NCBI GenBank assembly: GCA_029262975.1
Contig: JAJCYJ010000281.1
Coordinates: 1 to 7,400, forward strand
Direction of reading: 5' to 3'
DNA length: 7,400 nt
Origin: Saprospiraceae bacterium
GTDB lineage: Bacteria; Bacteroidota; Bacteroidia; Chitinophagales; Saprospiraceae
This document shows positions 1-5,022 of the stretch, one piece after another. The stretch's first letter is position 1, and every line of letters starts with the position of its first letter. The notes under the pieces were generated by a model, which worked only from the letters and a program-made list of their open reading frames with translations, did not search any database and was not told where the DNA came from. The translations under genes were made by a program, and so were the position numbers.

Positions 1-42
1 TGTTTTAATTCCATCTGTAATCGACTAAAGAGTTTAAATCTT

Positions 43-99
43 AATTAGAAAATTAGAATTATTTGTTCGAAAATTCTTTTCTAATTGTGCTTTCGAACA
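43..99. repeat. Two overlapping, mutually exclusive inverted repeats
   Basis: The first repeat pairs 43-60 with 72-86: AATTAGAAAA, a 3-nt bulge (TTA) and GAATT against AATTCTTTTCTAATT, giving 15 base pairs. The second pairs TGTTCGAAA at 64-72 with TTTCGAACA at 91-99, a perfect 9 bp match with an 18-nt spacer. The left arm of the second fills the loop and touches the right arm of the first, so both cannot form fully at once. The pairings are seen directly. A role as terminator, attenuator or protein site is inference; only a short T run follows on the plus strand. Confidence 0.5.
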
Positions 100-274
100 C
101 TTTTGGGTTGTCAATATTGACTAATTTCAATAATGCCTTGAAATATAAAGAGGCCATAGAGGTGGCTGTAGGTTTGAGTTTAGGTGTTGGTGTTATGTGC
201 AGATAAGAAAAGATCGTAGCTCCCGTTCGCAACCGAGGAATTACCGTGCTCAGAAAATAAAGTCAAAAAATCTG

Positions 275-303
275 TTGTCCTATAAAAATTCAACACAGGA
301 CAA
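275..303. repeat. Perfect 7-bp inverted repeat
   Basis: TTGTCCT at 275-281 is the exact reverse complement of AGGACAA at 297-303, with a 15-nt AT-rich spacer. No T tract follows on either strand, so it does not look like an ordinary intrinsic terminator. Function unknown. Confidence 0.4.
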
Positions 304-392
304 TCCTATTCTTGGAACATCACTTCTTTACTACGTTTGTGTAGGGTTGTTCTAAAAGCATATAATACACTGATTATCAAAATGTAATATAG

Positions 393-440
393 GTATTTAC
401 GACTCTAAAAAACGGCGAAATAGGCACATTTGCCATATTT
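393..440. repeat. Diverged flanking repeat, copy A, ending in a hairpin
   Basis: This stretch, starting GTATTTACGACTC and continuing through GGCGAAATA and TTTGCC, resembles 2370-2418 on the other side of the group II intron in the same orientation. By eye about two thirds of aligned positions agree. Within it, 418-440 folds into a 9-bp hairpin with one bulged A: AAATAGGCA against TGCC-A-TATTT, with CATT as loop. It could be an old dispersed repeat into or beside which the intron inserted. The region is AT-rich, so chance similarity is possible. Confidence 0.3.
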
Positions 441-475
441 TCAGGATGACATTAAATTAAATATTATGAATTGAG

Positions 476-509
476 ATGGGTAGGCGGTCAACACCGCTGT
501 CCCCCTCAC
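476..509 (-). ncRNA. Group II intron domain VI and 3' splice end
   Basis: On the minus strand, GTGTGAGG is followed by a GCGGT-GTTG-ACCGC hairpin, with a lower GGG/CCC stem. The A of CCTACCC lies where the bulged branch-point adenosine of domain VI is expected. The intron would end with AT at about 476-477, matching the usual AY 3' end. The assignment rests on position after domain V and the fold. Confidence 0.6.
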
Positions 510-543
510 ACCACCAGGCATGCGCTTTACGTACCAAGGCGGT
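510..543 (-). ncRNA. Group II intron domain V candidate, possibly degenerate
   Basis: On the minus strand this is a 34-nt hairpin-like segment beginning ACCGCC and ending GGTGGT. It lies 2 nt after the reverse transcriptase stop and directly before domain VI, which is the expected place and length. The basal six pairs form (including a G-U) and contain a CGC triad. Above them U7 and U8 face U28 without pairing, and the distal stem has a C-A mismatch. The loop region reads GTAAA. Domain V holds the catalytic metal sites, so the mispairs suggest decay, in line with the broken protein. A covariance-model score would settle this. Confidence 0.65.
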
Positions 544-545
544 TT

Positions 546-1961
546 CTATGAATTCTGGCACCTCTTCATTGTTGTTTGAAGTGACCGAAGTCCTAATTCT
601 TCAAACCATTTAATGCCCATTGCTTTTGATATACTTGAGTGTATTGAGATATGCCACAAGTTTCCATGACAGGCAGCACTCCAACATTTCCTCTCTGAGA
701 TTTCAAATGTTCTTAAATACTTTACTATGGTAAACACTCTTCCACATTGTTTTAATCGGTAACTCCTAAGACGTCTTATTGTCCAACCATCTATATCTCG
801 CAACGTTGATAAATGGGCATTTGCTAAACTATAATTTACACTCCAGCCTTGGACCATTTGATTCAAATCTGTAATTATAGTTTCTAGCTTATGGCCCCTG
901 TTTCGCTTCGTGATCTTGATGATTTTCTTTTTAAGACGCTTTACCGACTTATCTGATACGCGTATACGACCATCTTCTAAGATTGTATATCCTAAGAACT
1001 TTACTTCACCGCAGTGTCGAACTCCGTTCTTATTCCGATTTACTTTTAGTTTCAGCTTGCTTTCTATAAATTTAATGATGCCCGACATTACTCGTTCACC
1101 TTCTTTCCGACTGCCTACGTATATGTTACAGTCATCTGCATATCTCCAGAATTTATGCCCGCGTCTCTCTAATTCCTTATCCAACTAATCCTTCTTTGAT
1201 CAGGCCTACTCTTAGGTATTGATGTATCAGCCGTAATAGCTGTTTGCCGCCTATACCCTTGCTCAATCGCTGCATCAAGCGGTCATGTGGTATCGTGCTA
1301 AAGTACTTTTCTAAGGATATTTCCACTATCCATTCAAGCCCTGATTTTATATATTCACTCGCTTGTTTGAACGCCATGTGTGCATTTCGATTTGACTTGA
1401 ATCCGTAACTGCTTTTACTAAAGTGTCTATCATATAAAGGGTTCAGTTGCTGATGTATCGCTTGCTGAATAATACGGTCTAATACCGTGGTATTCCTATC
1501 AGTCGTTTCCCACCTTCTGGTTTTTCAATTTCTACTAATTTTACAGCTTCTACTTTGAAGTCACCCAGTTCTATACTCCTGACTAACTCCTTGCTGTTTG
1601 CTCCAAGCCATAATAAGGTCTCCTCTATTTCCTTCCTATCCACTCCTGATCCTCCTTTGTTCTGCTCTATTCGAGCTACCGCTTTGTTTAGATTCCCATT
1701 GTCTAGTATTTTAGTTAACAAATCTTGCGTCGAGTTGTGTTGTTCTCTTAACTGCGAAAGAAAATCTGCTACTTTATCCACAGACTTGGGAGTTCCGCTC
1801 CCAGTGCTGCTAACCAGTGCTCTGGGATAGTTATCAAATAGCCTGATTTGATCTCCGGATTTGCTTTTCCGTTTCATCTTCTCTTTTACGCGTCTTGAGG
1901 TCTCCCTCGTAATTAATAAATTCAGCCCTTCAAAGTCTCCCCTTTTGCCTCTAAATTCCAA
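546..1961 (-). pseudogene. ltrA: Group II intron reverse transcriptase/maturase, frameshifted and internally deleted
   Basis: Three pieces in different frames make up one protein. Piece 1 (1961 to about 1488) carries the RT0-RT1 region, with GGSGVD and the EKPEGGKRLIGIP block. Loss of one base in ATACC|ACG shifts it to a stop at 1479-1481. The next frame continues at once as TVLDRIIQQAIHQQLNP, YGFKSNRNAH (RT2) and the RT3 block VEISLEKYFSTIPHDRLM, where the catalytic Asp is Ser (codon 1315-1317). Piece 2 ends in GLVG at 1177. Piece 3 resumes at LDKELERRGHKF, so the RT4 block (family consensus near GTPQGGPLSPLL) is missing, roughly 25 codons. YADD (1131-1142) and the C-terminal maturase domain follow to the stop at 546. 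No HNH endonuclease domain is present. The start is uncertain: TTG at 1961, or ATG at 1877 (MKRKSKSG), which looks more natural. The name is by family only. It is surely non-functional as a polymerase. Confidence 0.92.
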
Positions 1962-1979
1962 CTTGGAATTCTTTGGGCA

Positions 1980-2361
1980 ACCGTTGTTTCTCCTAATATA
2001 GCCTCTGCTGACTTCAGCAAATCAGATTTGTATCCTTAGCACTCTCGCGTACCTCAGACTACTTCTCCGTTCTGCAGATCTCCCTGGGCAAGCAATTTAT
2101 CTTTCCTCTTATCAGACTGAATTTATTGACCTACTCTCCGAGTAACATTTGAACTTCGTGATTCAAGGCTCACTAACCTCTATCGGCCAACCTACTATTC
2201 AGTTTCTGTTCGTCCTGACATGATTTCACCGCCAGCTTCCTTCAGATTCCTTCTTATGAAGGACACCCTTGCTCTTGGCTATCAGATTCCCGTTACTGGG
2301 CTCCTTAGGGACTCGATGGCTTCCCATCTCTCCTTTTAGTTAAATTGTATGACTGGCACAC
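1980..2361 (-). ncRNA. Group II intron 5' ribozyme region (domain I onward)
   Basis: Read on the minus strand, this stretch carries sequence I recognise from bacterial group II introns: GTGTG at the start, a GGGTGTCC block (complement of 2263-2270), and AATCTGAAGGAAGC followed by TGG (within the complement of 2224-2250), then a long folded stretch up to the maturase start. It forms the scaffold that recognises the 5' exon and docks domain V. Internal stems were not traced fully. The right boundary with domains II-IV is approximate. Confidence 0.7.
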
Positions 2362-2369
2362 CGATATCC

Positions 2370-2418
2370 GTACTTACAGGACTCGTTAAAAGCGAAATAT
2401 TGAATCTTTGCCGTTTGA
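2370..2418. repeat. Diverged flanking repeat, copy B
   Basis: Starting GTACTTACAGGACTC and continuing with AAAAGCGAAATA and TTTGCC, it resembles 393-440 in the same orientation. It begins only about 8 bases from the intron 5' boundary at 2361/2362. The pair therefore flanks the intron, one copy abutting and one about 35 bases beyond the 3' end. This may reflect a repeated target sequence, or chance in AT-rich DNA. Confidence 0.3.
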
Positions 2419-2543
2419 ATAGCTCTAAAAGGGCGATTATATTCAATCTAATCGAAAATTTGAATAATTGTGAAATGTGATAATGCCATATAAATGTCCC
2501 TTTGGAAGTCTTGCCTACCTATGCGATGGATAGCGATAGGTTA

Positions 2544-2587
2544 AAATCCAACGCTTAATAAGAAGCGCTCCTTCAGAGCTTGGATTT
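2544..2587. repeat. Y-shaped (three-way) inverted repeat
   Basis: AAATCCAA at 2544-2551 and TTGGATTT at 2580-2587 form a perfect 8-bp outer stem. Inside are a 5-bp hairpin, CGCTT-AATAAG-AAGCG (2552-2567), and a short CTC-CTTCA-GAG hairpin (2568-2578). The result is a compact three-way junction. On the minus strand the outer stem is followed by TTTTAACC, only a weak T tract. It could act as a transcript end for the gene at 2702-3172 or be a structured RNA or repeat element. Confidence 0.45.
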
Positions 2588-2621
2588 CGTTACAAATTGA
2601 AATGGCCTGTTGTAGTCATCA

Positions 2622-2668
2622 TTTCCCTGAAAGGGAAAATATTCCTAGCGAAAGGTTTTAACCCTTCG
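2622..2668 (-). terminator. Two tandem hairpins downstream of the NTF2-like gene
   Basis: On the minus strand the first hairpin downstream of the stop pairs 2649-2657 with 2660-2668 (9 pairs including one G-U, which would be an A-C mismatch on the plus strand, and a tight loop). The second pairs TTTCCCT and AGGGAAA around a 3-nt loop (2622-2638, perfect 7 bp). The G-U pairing favours minus-strand RNA for the first. Neither is followed by a proper T run, so termination is only a guess from their position 34-80 nt past the stop. Confidence 0.3.
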
Positions 2669-2701
2669 TAATCTGGTGCAATAATTCAGAGCAATTAGGT
2701 G

Positions 2702-3172
2702 CTAAGAAGGAGTATGCTTGTGGTATACCTTAGCGACTATTTTCCAACCACTTTCAAATTTCAATAAAGAAAGATAATCGGTGTATACCTGCACACCGTC
2801 TTTGGCTAATTCAACTTTTACAATAGCTGACCCTCCTGTAATATCCACAATGTCAAAATTGTGTACCCATTTGTTTTTAGCCGGATCAAAGCCATCTTTG
2901 TTTTTCCGGGTGCTTACGCTTTCGACCCATTTGGCAATTGGGTATTTATTGATTTCTTCACCATTCGCCGAAAAAATAGCAAAGTCAGGGTGGAATCCTT
3001 CTGCCATCGCTTCAGGATTGAGTTCATTAAATGCACCATGTATATATGCATTGAGTACAGTTTTTTCAACTTGTTCTTTGTCTTTGACCGTCTCATCAGG
3101 AATAAGTGTAAAAGCCATAGAGACCAATGCCCCGACAGCAAATAGAATTGATAGGATACGTAATTTAGTCAT
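2702..3172 (-). CDS. Exported NTF2-like protein, putative lumazine-binding family
   Basis: This is a 156-residue protein with an N-terminal signal peptide. A short charged start (MTKLR) is followed by a hydrophobic run at about residues 5-23, with cleavage probably near residues 20-24. There is no lipobox Cys. The mature part reads as one NTF2-like alpha+beta cone: helix with VEKTVLNAYIHGAFNELNPE (35-54), FHPD (60-63), the strand around VDITGGSAIVKVEL (109-122), YTDYLSLLKF (130-139) and WKIVAKVYH (143-151). This pattern fits the putative lumazine-binding / SnoaL-type families (Pfam Lumazine_bd_2 as I recall it), whose members are mostly of unknown function. It would act in the periplasm. The ATG at 3172 sits right before the signal peptide; no clear ribosome site precedes it. 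It is divergent from hydA, so a link with pyrimidine breakdown is not shown. Confidence 0.88.
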   Translation of the reverse strand: MTKLRILSILFAVGALVSMAFTLIPDETVKDKEQVEKTVLNAYIHGAFNELNPEAMAEGFHPDFAIFSANGEEINKYPIAKWVESVSTRKNKDGFDPAKNKWVHNFDIVDITGGSAIVKVELAKDGVQVYTDYLSLLKFESGWKIVAKVYHKHTPS

Positions 3173-3313
3173 GATAGTTTATTATTTGTTAATAGAACGT
3201 ACCCAGAATTATCGTCATTGTTTGAGGCCTCGCTCAAGTGACCCAACCGATTGGAAACTAAAAACTATTCTTTCTTCTACTCATGGCCATGTTACTTTAG
3301 CATTTGGGATCAA

Positions 3314-3332
3314 CCTGGTTGGACTCACCAGG
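3314..3332. repeat. Small inverted repeat in the hydA leader
   Basis: CCTGGT at 3314-3319 is the exact reverse complement of ACCAGG at 3327-3332, with a 7-nt loop. A competing GGTT/AACC pairing overlaps it. Another small hairpin, TTGAG/CTCAA, lies at 3222-3237. Both are in the 221-nt gap between the divergent genes, where I find no convincing Bacteroidota promoter on either strand. They may be operator half-sites or chance. Confidence 0.25.
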
Positions 3333-3393
3333 AACCAGAGAAATCCGCACATCTTTGATTAACTTGGCAGCACATAAAAAAACATCCAATTCT

Positions 3394-4776
3394 ATGTCAC
3401 TACTGATTAAAAATGGTCGCATTATTACCGCTGCTGATGATTACAAAGCCGACATATTTATTTCAGGTGAAAAGATTCAAGCCATTGGTGAAAAACTACA
3501 AGTCGAGGCAGATCAAACTATCGATGCACAAGATCACCTTGTAATGCCCGGAGGAATAGATCCACACGTTCATCTGGCTATGCCATTTATGGGTACCTAT
3601 TCAAGTGATGATTATGCTTCAGGCACTCTTGCTGCATTGCATGGAGGAACTACCACAGTTATAGATTTTGTCTTGCAGACTCAGGGAAAATCCTTACATG
3701 ATGCCCTTTCCTCCTGGAAGGGAAGATCTGATGGTAATTGTTATGGTGATTATTCATTTCATATGGCAGTGACAGATTTTAATGAGCACACTGCTAAAGA
3801 AGTAGGCCAGCTAATAGAAGAAGAAGGAATTACATCATTTAAAACATTTATGGCCTATAAAGGTGCTCTGATGATCGATGACGGTCAAATGATCGGACTT
3901 ATGAAAGAGGTCGAAGAAAAAGGAGGCATGGTCACCGTGCATGCCACAAATGGTGATATGATTGATACCCTGATTGCAAAACACAGATCAGAAGGAAAAT
4001 TATCCCCATTATATCATTATCTATCTCAACCCGAGATTACGGAAGCGGAAGCATCGGGAAGATTTTGTGACATGGCAGATTATACGGGCGTCCCTGCATA
4101 CATTGTCCATCTCACATGTGAAGGGGCACTTAATGCCACGAGAAGGGCCGGATCAAGAAATCAAAAAGTATTTGTAGAAACCTGCATTCAATATTTATTG
4201 CTTGATGCGTCGCTTTATGAGAAAGATTTTGATGGAGCCAAGTGGGTGATGAGTCCTCCTTTGAGACAGAAAAAAGATCAGAAGGCACTTTGGTCAGGCA
4301 TCAACCAGGGCTTAGTACAAGTCGTAGCCACAGATCATTGTCCCTTTAAGTGGGCGCAAAAGCTAATGGGTAAAGATGACTTCTCGAAAATCCCTAATGG
4401 CCATCCTGCTATCGAACATAGAATGGAGTTACTTTTCTCAGAAGGGGTAAATACTGGCAGGATTAGTCCTAATAAATTTGTAGAAGTTACATCAACAAAT
4501 CCTGCGAAGATCTTTGGCATGCATCCAAAAAAAGGCTGTATAGCGGTCGGGTCTGATGCTGATCTTATAATTTTTGATCCTCATAAGGAGCACATGCTAT
4601 CCGCAGACACCCATCATATGAATGTCGATTACTCTGCATACGAAGGCTGGAAAGTCAAAGGTAAGTGTATACATGTAATTCTCCGGGGCAAGCACGCCAT
4701 TGATAAAGGAAAAGTAAAGATCGAAAAAGGGTATGGATCATTTATTAAGAGAAACAAGGTAAGTAAAGTGGTTTGA
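3394..4776 (+). CDS. hydA: Dihydropyrimidinase (D-hydantoinase family)
   Basis: This cytoplasmic metal-dependent amidohydrolase opens 5,6-dihydrouracil or dihydrothymine to the N-carbamoyl-beta-amino acid, the second step of reductive pyrimidine breakdown. The 460-residue length is typical. The complete binuclear zinc site of the family is visible at the usual residue numbers: H58 and H60 (DPHVH), the carboxylated lysine K150 (SFKTFMAYK), H183 (VHATNGD), H239 (YIVHLTCEGA) and D314 (ATDHCPF). Y155 and N335 match the residues that hold the ring. The C-terminal THHMNVDYSAYEGW block (406-419) is characteristic. The frame stays open upstream to a TTG at 3304, but the ATG at 3394 (MSLLIKNGRI) fits the family start; no strong ribosome site is seen. 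Some bacterial relatives act on hydantoins, yet neighbours pydC, preT and preA argue for pyrimidines. It is separated by 246 nt from pydC, so it may be transcribed on its own as well. Confidence 0.96.
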   Translation: MSLLIKNGRIITAADDYKADIFISGEKIQAIGEKLQVEADQTIDAQDHLVMPGGIDPHVHLAMPFMGTYSSDDYASGTLAALHGGTTTVIDFVLQTQGKSLHDALSSWKGRSDGNCYGDYSFHMAVTDFNEHTAKEVGQLIEEEGITSFKTFMAYKGALMIDDGQMIGLMKEVEEKGGMVTVHATNGDMIDTLIAKHRSEGKLSPLYHYLSQPEITEAEASGRFCDMADYTGVPAYIVHLTCEGALNATRRAGSRNQKVFVETCIQYLLLDASLYEKDFDGAKWVMSPPLRQKKDQKALWSGINQGLVQVVATDHCPFKWAQKLMGKDDFSKIPNGHPAIEHRMELLFSEGVNTGRISPNKFVEVTSTNPAKIFGMHPKKGCIAVGSDADLIIFDPHKEHMLSADTHHMNVDYSAYEGWKVKGKCIHVILRGKHAIDKGKVKIEKGYGSFIKRNKVSKVV

Positions 4777-4846
4777 CCTTCAGTAAAAAGCCGAACGCGT
4801 GTTTTGGTACTTCTGAACCCATAGTAGCAAATGCTCAACATCTAGT

Positions 4847-4885
4847 TTTGTAATATTAAAAACCAACAGTATTAAAAATTACAAA
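4847..4885. promoter_or_regulatory. Candidate operator: AT-rich inverted and direct repeats
   Basis: TTTGTAAT (4847-4854) and ATTACAAA (4878-4885) form a perfect 8-bp inverted repeat. Inside, TATTAAAAA occurs twice in the same direction (4854-4862 and 4870-4878), 16 bp apart. The block ends 12 bp before the candidate -24 element at 4898. The symmetry suggests a dimeric regulator site for pydC-preT-preA. There is no T tract to suggest a hydA terminator. Regulator unknown. Confidence 0.4.
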
Positions 4886-4897
4886 CAACACAAATCA

Positions 4898-4913
4898 CGG
4901 CAGGACTTTTGCA
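4898..4913 (+). promoter_or_regulatory. Candidate sigma-54 (-24/-12) promoter for pydC-preT-preA
   Basis: CGGCAGG, four bases, then TTGCA matches the sigma-54 consensus TGGCACG-N4-TTGCA at ten of twelve fixed positions. The essential GG and GC dinucleotides are exactly 10 bases apart. Sigma-54 often serves nitrogen-scavenging genes, which fits a pathway that frees ammonia. The start would lie near 4924, leaving about 100 nt of leader before pydC. No enhancer-binding site is identified. Confidence 0.45.
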
Positions 4914-4921
4914 TAACTTTG
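4914..4921 (+). promoter_or_regulatory. Candidate Bacteroidota -7 box (TAACTTTG)
   Basis: TAACTTTG matches the Bacteroidota housekeeping -7 element TAnnTTTG exactly and lies directly after the sigma-54-like element. No good TTG -33 partner is seen 17-23 bases upstream, which weakens it or suggests activator dependence. Transcription would begin at about 4926-4929. Confidence 0.4.
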
Positions 4922-5022
4922 AAAAGACGCCTTCTTACGTGAGGATCGTGCATTACAACCAAAAAGTGATTCATATATCTCTAAATTGTCAACATTAATA
5001 TCGACCCGTCAAATGTATCGTT

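Larger units (their letters stand above)
1..475. other. Non-coding region with inverted repeats, no gene seen
   Basis: No reading frame here looks like a real protein on either strand. The longest plus-strand stretch, ending with a stop near 206, is about 49 codons, has no convincing start and matches no family I recognise. The stretch holds three separate inverted repeats (43-99, 275-303, 418-440), listed individually. It lies on the 3' exon side of the minus-strand group II intron that ends at about 476, so it is the downstream flank of the intron insertion site. What lies left of position 1 is unknown. Confidence 0.6.
476..2361 (-). mobile_element. Decayed group II intron (retroelement) with reverse transcriptase ORF
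   Basis: On the minus strand the element begins with GTGTG (complement of 2357-2361), the standard group II 5' end. Domain I hallmark sequence follows, then the reverse transcriptase/maturase frame in domain IV, a 34-nt domain V candidate (510-543) and a domain VI hairpin whose 3' end reads CCTACCCAT, ending at about 476. The length of 1886 bp is usual for an ORF-bearing bacterial group II intron. A candidate EBS1 (CGATA, complement of 2181-2185) can pair with the last five bases of the 5' exon (TATCG, complement of 2362-2366). The encoded protein has three independent lesions, so the element cannot move or splice with its own protein. It interrupts no recognisable gene. Boundaries are by eye; the 3' end may be off by a base or two. 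Confidence 0.85.
2362..2701. other. Non-coding, hairpin-rich region between the intron and an NTF2-like gene
   Basis: No protein-like frame is visible in these 340 bases. The left end is the 5' exon side of the group II intron and includes a diverged repeat (2370-2418). The right half holds three inverted repeats in a row (2544-2587, 2622-2638, 2649-2668), downstream of the stop of the minus-strand gene at 2702. It may be that gene's 3' untranslated region. 2419-2543 shows nothing I can name. Confidence 0.55.

Noticed and set aside
60..206. Short plus-strand frame ending in ALKYKEAIEVAVGLSLGVGV
   Set aside because: About 49 codons, no convincing start or ribosome site, overlaps the competing hairpins, and no family is recognised. 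It may be a chance frame or a fragment.
910..1188. Plus-strand open frame opposite the reverse transcriptase
   Set aside because: It mirrors the YADD-containing coding strand and resembles no protein; a shadow of the pseudogene.
546..1961. Reverse transcriptase as part of a retron, DGR or CRISPR-associated system
   Set aside because: The GTGTG start, domain I hallmarks, domain V/VI and C-terminal maturase domain identify a group II intron; no msr/msd, template/variable repeat pair or CRISPR array is visible.
2362..2420. Integron attC site as target of the intron
   Set aside because: I could not find a proper GTTRRRY core paired with RYYYAAC around the insertion point, and no integrase or cassette genes are present.
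2622..2668. Classical rho-independent terminator
   Set aside because: The hairpins are good but no T tract follows on either strand, so I list them only as a low-confidence terminator candidate.
2781..3362. Long plus-strand open frame opposite the NTF2-like gene
   Set aside because: It is antisense to a well-supported gene with a signal peptide and family motifs; its translation is rich in Ser and Cys with no recognisable domain.
4335..4841. Minus-strand open frames within and after hydA
   Set aside because: They are antisense to a strongly supported enzyme gene and have no protein-like features.
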